A stretch of 42,220 nucleotides of DNA, from contig CANFGS010000017.1 of NCBI GenBank assembly GCA_947446595.1, forward strand, positions 1 to 42,220, read 5' to 3'. This stretch comes from Neisseriaceae bacterium. Lineage in GTDB: Bacteria; Pseudomonadota; Gammaproteobacteria; Burkholderiales; UBA11063. Made by a program: the position numbers and the translations under genes. Below are positions 26,732 through 35,703 of this stretch, in pieces (position 1 is the first letter of the stretch; each line of letters begins with the position of its first letter). The notes below the pieces were generated by a model. The model was given only the letters and a program-made list of their open reading frames with translations. It was not told the DNA's origin and made no database searches.

Positions 26732-27541
26732 ATGCATACTAAAACATTGAATGTAATAATTTTTGCTGCAAGCAAAATAATAAATCTTTTGATTATATTA
26801 TATTTTGCTGTACTTCTAGCAAAACTTGTATGGTGGCTTATAAATCCGGCACTAGGTAATGTATATATCGAAAAATCATCCGCTACTGAATTTGAAAAAA
26901 GTGTTAAATACGTAAATAACCGCTACCCATTTGGTATTGTAGCAAAAGCAGTTGAATCAGCTCATCAAGAACCACCAATCGCAACTCTAGTTAAGCTTAA
27001 TGGTATATATTTTAATCCACCTAAAAGCATAGCATTTATTACCTATAGTGGTAAATCATATATTGTGAGTGTTGGTGACAAAATAATGGGTGACGCAACA
27101 CTTATGTCTATAAATACCGATTTAGTCGTGGTTAACCAAAATGGTGCTGATGCTACTATTAAAATTAATCCTAATAGCGCTGATGATTCTGATGATGATT
27201 TTGCACCAGATATGTCAAATAGTCACTTCTCTAGAAATAGAATATCTGAAAAATCTTCTATACCAATGGTTAATCACTCTAATCATGAAACAGATATACC
27301 AAGTAACCGCAATATTAATAACGACATTAAAGAGCGCCGAAAAAAACTTATAGAAGACTTTGCTCAGAAAACACCAACTGACCCTAGTAGCAATAATGGA
27401 ATACCTGACACAACTACAAATAATAATGCTACTGAAAATATAGACAATAGCTCAAATAACGAAAAGAATAATCATCAAGAAAGTAATCGCGCATTAAATA
27501 ACAATAGTAACGGCACCAATACCGTTCAAACTAACCCTTAA
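26732..27541 (+). CDS. gspC: Type II secretion inner-membrane protein GspC-like
   Basis: GspC connects the inner-membrane platform with the secretin. Residues about 11-35 form a single membrane helix, and residues about 55-150 form the periplasmic HR domain (ATLVKLNGIYFNPP, SYIVSVGDKI). There is no PDZ domain after it. Instead the last 120 residues are a low-complexity Asp/Ser/Asn-rich tail. Length (269) fits, but the C-terminal content is unusual. No good ribosome site precedes the ATG. The gene stands directly before gspD, as in many type II clusters, which secures the call. Confidence 0.8.
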   Translation: MHTKTLNVIIFAASKIINLLIILYFAVLLAKLVWWLINPALGNVYIEKSSATEFEKSVKYVNNRYPFGIVAKAVESAHQEPPIATLVKLNGIYFNPPKSIAFITYSGKSYIVSVGDKIMGDATLMSINTDLVVVNQNGADATIKINPNSADDSDDDFAPDMSNSHFSRNRISEKSSIPMVNHSNHETDIPSNRNINNDIKERRKKLIEDFAQKTPTDPSSNNGIPDTTTNNNATENIDNSSNNEKNNHQESNRALNNNSNGTNTVQTNP

Positions 27542-27561
27542 GTTTTTAAAGTGAATTAAAT

Positions 27562-30096
27562 ATGGTAAATTCGAAAAAAATAATTTTATTACTAACTATA
27601 GTTTCATTAACAAATTATACAATTGCTGTTAGCCAAAAAAGCAATGCTTCAGCAACAGCAAATAATACAAAAAAAAACACACTTCCTACATTAAATAAAA
27701 ATGTACCCCATAAACCTAAAACTGTATCAAAAACTGGAGCTCCAACACCAACCCCAATTCAAAATACACCACCCCTACCTTCACCATCAAGTATTCCAAC
27801 GCTAAGCCCTGATAAAGTAGTACTAAATTTTGAAAATGCGGATATCCAAACTGTAATTAAAGCAATTAGTGAATTATCAGGGAAAAATTTCGTAATTGAC
27901 CCCCGTGTCAAAGGAACTGTTAATATCGTATCCGATAAACCAATATCTAAAGTAGATAGTTACAAGGTATTAGAAGCTGCACTAAGAATGCAAGGGTTTG
28001 CAACAGTTGAAGCGGATGGAGTAATTAAAGTATTACCAGAAACCGATGCTAAAACTTATGGAATGCGAACAGATGATAACTCCAAAAACCAACAAGGTGA
28101 TCAAGTAGTTACCAAAATATTCATTATCCAGCATGGTTCAGCTACACAATTAGCTAGTTCACTTAGACCATTAATCGCACCAAATAACTCAATTTCTGTT
28201 TACCCTAATACTAATGCTCTAATTGTCACTGATTATGCATCTAATCTTGAAAGAATTAATAAAATCATCAATAAATTAAGCCAAGTTAACAATGGTGGCA
28301 CTGTAAGTAAACCAATTATTGTTACTTTACAAAATGCAATAGCCTCAGATGTAGCACAAATTTTGCAATCATACATTAACGGGGGATCAAGTAGTGGTAG
28401 CGGCGGTGGTGGTGGTAGTGGTGGTAATACTGACAGCCCAGGTGCTACAGTAACTGTAGAAGCTAATACCAACTCTTTAATTTTATACTCAGTTATTCCA
28501 GATAAGGTAGAAGAGCTAAAATCCTTAGCCCTTAAAATAGATAACAATATCGGCAGTGTCAATAGCGATCTTCATGTAGTTTATTTGAAAAATGCTGATG
28601 CTGCTCACGTAGCTGACGTACTTAGATCTGTTGTCAATCAACAAGAAAACCCTGACTTGACAGCTAGCTCTTCGCAAGCTAAATTTACTACTGAGCCTTC
28701 TTCAGTATTTGGTTCTGCAGGTAGTAGTGGTACTGGTGGTGGCGCTACTGGTGGTATGGGTAGTTCAGCAAGTCGTCAATCTGGTGGAGCAGCCAACCGT
28801 AACTCCAACAATGCTAATCAAAAAGATGCTCCAAAAATCTTGGTACAAGCCGAACCTACTACCAACTCACTTATAATACAAGCACCACAAGCAGTATACA
28901 AAAACTTACGCATGATTATAGATATGTTAGATATTAGACGCGCTCAGGTTATGGTTGAAGCCATGATTGCTGATATCAGTAGTACCGAAAATGGTACTTT
29001 TGGGGTGCAATGGTTAGTTGGGGGTGGTAATAATAATGCTGGCGTTATCGGCCTTGGTAACTATGGAGGTAGTACATCTTCACTATCAGGTCTTGCAACA
29101 ACGGCTATTGGTGCTACAAGTGGTGGTGCTGGCGGTGCTGGTATTTCTGTTCCTAATGAAGTTTATGTAGGTTTGGTAACTGGAACAACTTCTGTTGGTG
29201 GGCAAACTATTCCTACACTTGGAGCATTGGCTGACATGATTTCAGCTAATAGCGTAGGTAATATTTTAGATCGACCTACTATGTTAACTCTTGATAATGA
29301 AGAAGCTCGAATAATGGTTGGACAAAATATTGGTGTTCCAAATGGTTCTTTCACAGCAACATCAGGCTCTCCTGGAAACCTAACCACTACAATTACGCGT
29401 CAAGATTTGGGTACAGTATTACAAATCAAGCCATTAATTACCCAAAATGGTACTATTCAGATGGATATTTATCAAGAACAGTCGTCTCTTTCTGCTGATC
29501 AGCCAATTAATTCCGCTAATGGTCCATCTTTCCTAAAACGTAATTTACGTGCTACTATACTAGTAGATGATGGGCAAATTATTGCTCTTGGTGGAATGAC
29601 TGAGGATTCTATCAGCATTCAACAAAATGGCGTTCCTGGTTTAAGTAGTATACCATATATTGGATGGTTATTTAGCTGGCAAAGCCGAATTCATAAGAAA
29701 CAAAATTTAGTATTATTCTTACGCCCAGTAATTGTTAAAAATGCTGAGGGTTATAAAGCATTAACCAACCAGCGTTATAACTACATTATGGGAGAACAAA
29801 ATAAAGTTCAAGCCAAAGAAACTGCTGTATTACCAGGTGTTGCTCCAGTGACTTTGGATAACCAAGTACCATATACTCTAGAAAAACTCCCTAATCAAGG
29901 AAATTCGTCATTGAATTTAAATAAATCATTGCCGGTAGTTGATTTGACAAACAACGGTACAAATGTTGAAAAAACTAACCCTGCGGCTATATCTGTTACA
30001 ACTACCAAAATAACACCTATGGCAGCAGCAACTAAAGCCATGGGTGTTGAAAGCTCTGGTAGCACACAGATTAATGCACTTACGCCAGGTAATTAG
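27562..30096 (+). CDS. gspD: Type II secretion secretin GspD
   Basis: The outer-membrane channel of the type II system. The 844 residues start with a signal peptide, followed by a Pro/Thr-rich linker (about 35-85). N0 starts near VVLNFENADIQTVIKAI, and N1 and N2 follow with repeated KH-like folds. The N2-N3 region contains a Gly/Ser-rich loop near 28380-28440 and a second at 28720-28830. The secretin core ends with VPGLSSIPYIGWLFS, the family signature. Asn/Thr-rich residues follow. No pilotin-binding S-domain is evident, so the way it is brought to the outer membrane is unclear. Confidence 0.93.
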   Translation: MVNSKKIILLLTIVSLTNYTIAVSQKSNASATANNTKKNTLPTLNKNVPHKPKTVSKTGAPTPTPIQNTPPLPSPSSIPTLSPDKVVLNFENADIQTVIKAISELSGKNFVIDPRVKGTVNIVSDKPISKVDSYKVLEAALRMQGFATVEADGVIKVLPETDAKTYGMRTDDNSKNQQGDQVVTKIFIIQHGSATQLASSLRPLIAPNNSISVYPNTNALIVTDYASNLERINKIINKLSQVNNGGTVSKPIIVTLQNAIASDVAQILQSYINGGSSSGSGGGGGSGGNTDSPGATVTVEANTNSLILYSVIPDKVEELKSLALKIDNNIGSVNSDLHVVYLKNADAAHVADVLRSVVNQQENPDLTASSSQAKFTTEPSSVFGSAGSSGTGGGATGGMGSSASRQSGGAANRNSNNANQKDAPKILVQAEPTTNSLIIQAPQAVYKNLRMIIDMLDIRRAQVMVEAMIADISSTENGTFGVQWLVGGGNNNAGVIGLGNYGGSTSSLSGLATTAIGATSGGAGGAGISVPNEVYVGLVTGTTSVGGQTIPTLGALADMISANSVGNILDRPTMLTLDNEEARIMVGQNIGVPNGSFTATSGSPGNLTTTITRQDLGTVLQIKPLITQNGTIQMDIYQEQSSLSADQPINSANGPSFLKRNLRATILVDDGQIIALGGMTEDSISIQQNGVPGLSSIPYIGWLFSWQSRIHKKQNLVLFLRPVIVKNAEGYKALTNQRYNYIMGEQNKVQAKETAVLPGVAPVTLDNQVPYTLEKLPNQGNSSLNLNKSLPVVDLTNNGTNVEKTNPAAISVTTTKITPMAAATKAMGVESSGSTQINALTPGN

Positions 30097-30104
30097 GGTT
30101 TTAT

Positions 30105-31601
30105 ATGGAAGCGATAAAATTTGTACCTAATAAATTCTCAAGACGGATACCGTATTTGTATGCTAAAAACAATCAAATATGTATCTATGGTGTTGAGAAT
30201 AATCAGGTACTTGTTGCAGTGGTTGATAAATTAAACCCTGCAATAATATCTGAAGTAAAACGCAAACTTAACGAAGCGATATTAGTTACCAAAATTAATG
30301 CCAAAGTTTTTGATGAACTATTATCAGAAGCCTACTCCAATTCAAATGCGGCAGCTATTGTTGATGATGTTCAAGATGATATTGATATCTCAGACCTAAT
30401 CCATAATCTTCCACGTTCTTCTGATTTACTTGAGTCAGAGAATGACGCTCCAGTTATTAAAATTATAAATGCCTTCTTAACTCAAGCAGTAAAAGAAGAT
30501 GCCTCAGATATTCACTTAGATGCTTATGAACGAAAATCTATCGTTCGCTTTAGGCGTGATGGTGTATTACAAAGTGTGGTAGACTTAAATCCTGGTCTTC
30601 ATGCAGCACTAGTATCACGGATAAAGATTATGGCACAGCTTGATATTGCTGAAAAAAGACTTCCCCAAGATGGACGTATTGCACTTCGTTTAGCAGGGCG
30701 TGAGGTTGATTTACGGGTATCAACCATTCCAACAGGTCATGGTGAGCGTGTGGTTATGCGTTTACTTGACAAAAACAAAGAACGTTTACAACTTGAAGTA
30801 CTTGGTATGAATAAAGATACTTTGGTAAAAATTGATAAACTTATCCATCGCCCACATGGGATTTTCTTAGTTACAGGGCCAACAGGGTCTGGTAAATCAA
30901 CTACACTATATGCGGCTTTAGCAAGACTTGACTCAAAAGAACTAAACATCATGACGGTCGAAGATCCTGTAGAGTATGATATCGAAGGTATCAGCCAAAC
31001 TCAAGTTAATTCAAAAATTGAGATGACATTTGGTCGAGCATTAAGAGCTATCCTTCGTCAAGATCCTGATGTAGTGATGATAGGTGAGATTCGCGATTTA
31101 GAAACCTCTCAAATTGCAGTACAAGCGAGTCTTACTGGACATTTGGTTTTAGCAACACTACATACTAATACTGCAGCATCAGCAGTTACGCGGTTAATCG
31201 ATATGGGAGTTGAGTCTTTTTTACTATCTTCAACATTGATAGGGGTTTTGGCACAGCGATTAATTCGCTTATTATGCCCTAAATGTAAGATTGAAAATAA
31301 TTTTGTTGATGCTAATATGCGAAAACTTCATGGTATCCATGAAGATACTATATTATACTCACCAAGTGGCTGTGAAGTATGTAGCTTCACTGGCTACAAA
31401 GGTAGAACTGGTATTCATGAATTATTAGTTGTTGATGAAGAAATACAACGTATGATTCACACCGAAACTCAAGAACATGAAATAGAAAAACATGCGATTG
31501 CAAATCTTGGTATGCGTACTCTTAGAATGGACGGTATGCGCTGGGTAATTGAAGGTAAAACATCACTTGAAGAGGTAACAGCAGTTACCAATGAAGATTA
31601 G
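30105..31601 (+). CDS. gspE: Type II secretion ATPase GspE
   Basis: A hexameric cytoplasmic ATPase that drives pseudopilus assembly. The 498 residues show Walker A GPTGSGKS (258-265), the Asp box, the His box and Walker B DPDVVMIGEIRD. A zinc-binding pair CPKC (391-394) and CEVC is present, as in GspE/PilB. The N1E domain is short. Operon order and the zinc site indicate GspE rather than PilB, although the two families are close. It is eight bases after gspD and six before gspF. Confidence 0.93.
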   Translation: MEAIKFVPNKFSRRIPYLYAKNNQICIYGVENNQVLVAVVDKLNPAIISEVKRKLNEAILVTKINAKVFDELLSEAYSNSNAAAIVDDVQDDIDISDLIHNLPRSSDLLESENDAPVIKIINAFLTQAVKEDASDIHLDAYERKSIVRFRRDGVLQSVVDLNPGLHAALVSRIKIMAQLDIAEKRLPQDGRIALRLAGREVDLRVSTIPTGHGERVVMRLLDKNKERLQLEVLGMNKDTLVKIDKLIHRPHGIFLVTGPTGSGKSTTLYAALARLDSKELNIMTVEDPVEYDIEGISQTQVNSKIEMTFGRALRAILRQDPDVVMIGEIRDLETSQIAVQASLTGHLVLATLHTNTAASAVTRLIDMGVESFLLSSTLIGVLAQRLIRLLCPKCKIENNFVDANMRKLHGIHEDTILYSPSGCEVCSFTGYKGRTGIHELLVVDEEIQRMIHTETQEHEIEKHAIANLGMRTLRMDGMRWVIEGKTSLEEVTAVTNED

Positions 31602-31607
31602 AGAAAT

Positions 31608-32819
31608 ATGACAACTTATAATTATAAAGCGGTAGATAATTCCGGGAAAGACAAATCTGGGGTAATCCAAGCAGAATCACCAAGAAGTGCGCGGCAATTA
31701 CTGCGTGATAAAGGACTAATTGTTGCTCATATCCAAGCTGAAAAAGAAGACAGGGAGAAAAAAGGTACTTTTAATTTCAAAAAAACTATCTCTTCTCTTG
31801 AATTATCCCTGATCACTAGACAATTTGCTATTTTACTTAACTCTGGATTATCAATAGAAAGCTCACTTAATGCCCTAATTGAACAATTGGAAAGTCCAGA
31901 TCAAAAAACAGTTTTTATGGGTGTTAAAAGCGAGGTTTTAAGCGGTCGACCATTAGCAGCTTCACTTAGAATGTTTCCTAAAGTTTTCCCTCCAGTATAT
32001 TGTAGTCTTATTAATGCTGGGGAACAATCAGGTAGTTTGGCTCGTGTAATGACTAAATTAGCTGATCATAGTGATAGAACTCGTGAATTAACTAGCAAAA
32101 TCATGATGGCACTATTATATCCAGTTATTGTATCTATTGTTGCTGTTGTTATGATTGTTGCTCTACTAGTATTTGTGGTACCACAAGTGGTAAAAGTATT
32201 TGAAGCATCCAAACAAGAACTACCAATACTTACTAAAATAATGATTTCGACTAGTAATGGGCTGCGGGAATATGGCTGGATAATCATATTAGCAATTATT
32301 GTTTTAATATTTACTATAGCTCGATTACTAAAAAAAGAAAGCTTCAAAGTTAAGTTTCATCGTAAATTGTTAACCATTCCTGTGGCTGGTAAGCTCCTTA
32401 TTAATGTTGATGTAGCAAGATTTACCCATATTTTGGCATTACTACTTGCTAGTGGAGTACCTATGATTGCTGCTCTTGAAGCGGGACGTGATACTGTTAG
32501 TAATTATATGATGAAAAAAGCCATTGATAATTCGATAAAAGCAGTTCAAGAAGGTGTGCCTCTTGCTATTGCCATGTCTCGTGAAAATGCTTTTCCACCA
32601 GTAGTTATTCATTTGATAGCAAGTGGAGAAAAATCAGGGAACTTAGATCATCTATTAGAGCAAGCAGGTACTCATCAAGAACTTGAACTATCACATAGAA
32701 GCCAACTCCTAACAGGGATACTTGAACCAGCTTTGATCTTAATAATGGGTGGTGTGGTATTATTAATTGTAATAGCAATTATGCTACCGATATTAAACAT
32801 GAACAAAATGGTAGGCTAA
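31608..32819 (+). CDS. gspF: Type II secretion platform protein GspF
   Basis: A polytopic inner-membrane platform protein of 403 residues. Two repeated T2SSF domains each carry a conserved core (ITRQFAILLNSGLSIESSL and ARFTHILALLLASGVPMIAAL) and three membrane helices lie at about 170, 220 and 375. The N-terminal MTTYNYKAVDNSGKDKSGV is typical of the family. It ends the gsp run in this window. Confidence 0.93.
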   Translation: MTTYNYKAVDNSGKDKSGVIQAESPRSARQLLRDKGLIVAHIQAEKEDREKKGTFNFKKTISSLELSLITRQFAILLNSGLSIESSLNALIEQLESPDQKTVFMGVKSEVLSGRPLAASLRMFPKVFPPVYCSLINAGEQSGSLARVMTKLADHSDRTRELTSKIMMALLYPVIVSIVAVVMIVALLVFVVPQVVKVFEASKQELPILTKIMISTSNGLREYGWIIILAIIVLIFTIARLLKKESFKVKFHRKLLTIPVAGKLLINVDVARFTHILALLLASGVPMIAALEAGRDTVSNYMMKKAIDNSIKAVQEGVPLAIAMSRENAFPPVVIHLIASGEKSGNLDHLLEQAGTHQELELSHRSQLLTGILEPALILIMGGVVLLIVIAIMLPILNMNKMVG

Positions 32820-32871
32820 TAACTGCCATCCTGCATCGATGCATGTTTAAGTGTAATCCCCCAGCTATTAA

Positions 32872-32985
32872 TTCGTCGTCCCAGCACTTTGATTTTCGTC
32901 ATCCCAGTGCTTTGATTTCGTCGTCCCAGCGCTTTGATTTCGTCGTCCCAGCGCTTTGATTTCGTCGTCCCAGCGCAGGCTGGGA
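32872..32985 (+). repeat. Tandem 22-base repeat (about 5 units) ending in a REP-like hairpin
   Basis: Units begin at 32872, 32895, 32917, 32939 and 32961. Four are full units of TTCGTCGTCCCAGC plus GCTTTGAT or near variants (first and second differ slightly), and the fifth is cut. The last continues into TCCCAGC-GCAG-GCTGGGA (32968-32985), a 7-bp hairpin. This resembles the widely found proteobacterial interspersed element with CCCAGCGCAGGCTGGG. The gap 32820-33025 contains no gene. The 12-base palindrome TGCATCGATGCA lies at 32832-32843. Confidence 0.85.
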
Positions 32986-33025
32986 TCCATGCACTTGCAC
33001 TTGTAATATATTAAAGGCTCATGAA

Positions 33026-34600
33026 ATGAAAAGAATAAAATATTTAATTAGCTTCGCATTAATAATCGCAATTGTTATTTATATATTTATACCGTCAAAA
33101 CCTGTTGTCACAAATAATCAATCACCTGAACAAACTTTTCTAGTATCGGCAAAACTTATTGATAATAACCAAGCCAAGTTATCCTTTGTGATTGCACCAA
33201 ATTATTATATTTATAAAGATAGGCTACAAATTTGGCTACTACCTAGTATGGAATCAGTTGCATTAAATAAAATCAAATTCCCTAGTAGTTTACTTATACC
33301 AGATATTAATGAGCCTAACAAAACTGACGAAGTCATGACTGGCAAATTTAGTTTGGATATCCCAATTGATGCAACTATCAATACCATCAATCTTACTCTT
33401 CAGGGCTGTGATGGTAAAACTATTTGTTATCCGCCCCAAAAATACACTTTCAATTTAAATAATTCAGTATCACCAGGAAGTATATCTATTAAAGAATTAT
33501 TTAATGATTTTATAAACTTCTATCATGGTGATAGCACATTATCTAACCTAAGCACTCCCATATTGGTTTTACTATTTTTTATTGCTGGAATTGCTATTTC
33601 TCTAACTCCATGCATGTACCCATTATACCCAATAGCGTTATCTTCAATAATTGGAAATTCTGTTAATCTCAAACGTACTAACATACTTATGCTAACAATC
33701 AGCTATATCCATGGAATAGCTCTTATTTATGTGATTATGGGCTGTTTAGCTGCGTATACTGGAGAATTATTTACTACACTTACTCAAACTCCGATAGTCA
33801 TTATTATCTCAGGTCTAATCTGGTTTATTCTAGGATTATCGATGTTTGATCTTTTTGAAATCAGATTACCCCATAGTATCAACTCATACTTACATACCAA
33901 AAGTATTAATATAAGTGGTGGGCGCTATACCAAGGTATTTCTCATGGGTATAATGTCGTCAATCCTACTAGGCCCATGTGTAACTCCACCATTAATTGCA
34001 GCTATTGGAATTATTGTTGGTCATGGCGATATCATATTTGGTGGACTCGCACTTTATGCTATTAGCCTTGGTATGGGTGTCCCTATACTAATATTAGCTC
34101 TAGTAGGCGATAAGATGCTACCCAAATCTGGAAACTGGATGAACGGCATCAAGTATTTCATGGGTTTAGTAATGATAGCAGGAAGTATTTACCTAGTTGC
34201 ACCTTTTATATATAACCACTATATCTACAATCCATCTAAGCATAATGAAGCTAACGAATTAGTCATTGATAATAGCCTTGAATTAGATAATACAATTAGA
34301 TACAGTGCCAAACCAGTTATTATTGATTTTTACGCCTCTTGGTGTGCTATTTGTATTGAAATGGATAAAAAGACATTTTCTGATAAAAATGTACAATCTT
34401 TTTTGGCTAATTATACTGTAATTAAATTTGATTTAAGCCAAAATACACATGACCAAATGCAAGTACTAAAACATTATGGGCTTTATGGGCCACCTGCATT
34501 ACTCATATTAAATAATAATCAACCCACAAAATTACTTGGTTTTATTAGTAGTGAAGATTTAATTAATAAATTAACACCTGTTTCAACTAAATCACCCTAA
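33026..34600 (+). CDS. dsbD: Thiol:disulfide interchange protein DsbD
   Basis: DsbD carries electrons from cytoplasmic thioredoxin to periplasmic DsbC, DsbG and CcmG. The 524 residues contain all three parts. The N-terminal periplasmic domain has the CDGKTICYPP pair, the eight-helix membrane domain has TPCMYPL and GPCVTPP, and the C-terminal thioredoxin-like domain has WCAIC. An N-terminal membrane/signal segment precedes. It follows the repeat region and its stop overlaps the convergent rodA stop by four bases. Confidence 0.93.
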   Translation: MKRIKYLISFALIIAIVIYIFIPSKPVVTNNQSPEQTFLVSAKLIDNNQAKLSFVIAPNYYIYKDRLQIWLLPSMESVALNKIKFPSSLLIPDINEPNKTDEVMTGKFSLDIPIDATINTINLTLQGCDGKTICYPPQKYTFNLNNSVSPGSISIKELFNDFINFYHGDSTLSNLSTPILVLLFFIAGIAISLTPCMYPLYPIALSSIIGNSVNLKRTNILMLTISYIHGIALIYVIMGCLAAYTGELFTTLTQTPIVIIISGLIWFILGLSMFDLFEIRLPHSINSYLHTKSINISGGRYTKVFLMGIMSSILLGPCVTPPLIAAIGIIVGHGDIIFGGLALYAISLGMGVPILILALVGDKMLPKSGNWMNGIKYFMGLVMIAGSIYLVAPFIYNHYIYNPSKHNEANELVIDNSLELDNTIRYSAKPVIIDFYASWCAICIEMDKKTFSDKNVQSFLANYTVIKFDLSQNTHDQMQVLKHYGLYGPPALLILNNNQPTKLLGFISSEDLINKLTPVSTKSP

Positions 34601-35703
34601 TATTTATTTCGTTTGGCAATTGCTAACATAATCCCAAATTGTATCATAAGAATGATAGTTGCCGTACCTCCATAACTAATAAAAGGTAGAGGCACTCCCA
34701 CTACTGGTAATACCCCAGCAACCATTCCCATATTAATCAAAATATATAATGTAAATGACATTGTGATACTTCCTGCTATTACTCTAGTAAATATATCTGG
34801 AGCGTCTCTCATAATCATTAAGCAACGGATAATCAAAGCTAAATATAATAGTAATATAACACAAACTCCAATATAGCCAAATTCTTCAGCAACAACAGTA
34901 ATGACAAAGTCAGTATGCTTTTCAGGAATAAAGTCCAAATGAACTTGCGTTCCTTTGAGATATCCTTGACCATATAGTCCACCAGAACCAATTGCTATCA
35001 TACCTTGGATGATATGATAACCCTTACCAAGAGGGTCAGATTGTGGATTTAGTAGTGTTAAAAGACGGTGTTGTTGGTAGTCATGTAGATGATGCCAGAT
35101 TAGTGGGGTTGAAGCTAATAAAATAACTAATCCAAAGATAATCACCCGCCAAGGTAAACCCACAAAAAACAGCACAAAGAATCCTGCTGCTAAAACTAAT
35201 ATACCAGTTCCCAAATCAGGCTGCTTGGCAATTAGGGCAAATGGTATTAATATTAGTAACAAACCATATATATAATCAAGACCTTTAACTAGAATATTCT
35301 TGTACGAATAAAAATACGCTAATATAAGTGGCACAGACAATTTACAGATTTCCGATGGCTGGATTCTAATCCCTAAGTTTAACCACCGTTTAGCACCATT
35401 TACCCTGACTCCGACAACTAAAACCGCAATTAAACACAGTATACTTATTATATATAATGGAACCGTCCAATTCTTTATTTGATTTAAATTGATATTAGCA
35501 ACAATTATCAGTATCCCAAAAGATACTCCAAGATAAGCTATATCATTAATTATTCGTCCAGCAACTTTATCATTAGCCGAATATTGAACAAATATATTTA
35601 TTGTGGCCAATGCTAAAAGAATCAGGATAATAGTTTTGTCTAAATTATAAAATCTATTGATTAAGTGCTTTAACCTTTTAAATTTAGTCTCTGTTAGATT
35701 CAT
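34597..35703 (-). CDS. rodA: Rod-shape SEDS glycosyltransferase RodA
   Basis: An inner-membrane peptidoglycan polymerase of the SEDS family that works with PBP2 in elongation. The 368 residues hold about ten membrane helices and the conserved segments RWLNLGIRIQPSEICKLSVP, KQPDLGTG and FVITVVAEEFGYIG. The start overlaps the mrdA stop by four bases (ATGA). It is last of the tkt-mreBCD-mrdA-rodA run. Confidence 0.95.
   Translation of the reverse strand: MNLTETKFKRLKHLINRFYNLDKTIILILLALATINIFVQYSANDKVAGRIINDIAYLGVSFGILIIVANINLNQIKNWTVPLYIISILCLIAVLVVGVRVNGAKRWLNLGIRIQPSEICKLSVPLILAYFYSYKNILVKGLDYIYGLLLILIPFALIAKQPDLGTGILVLAAGFFVLFFVGLPWRVIIFGLVILLASTPLIWHHLHDYQQHRLLTLLNPQSDPLGKGYHIIQGMIAIGSGGLYGQGYLKGTQVHLDFIPEKHTDFVITVVAEEFGYIGVCVILLLYLALIIRCLMIMRDAPDIFTRVIAGSITMSFTLYILINMGMVAGVLPVVGVPLPFISYGGTATIILMIQFGIMLAIAKRNKY

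Noticed and set aside
28233-28562. 109-codon minus-strand ORF in gspD rich in Pro/Leu
   Set aside because: It is the reverse of the Gly/Ser-rich loop of the secretin; the composition is explained by that.
32872-32985. CRISPR array
   Set aside because: The units are directly adjacent with no unique spacers, and no cas genes are present.
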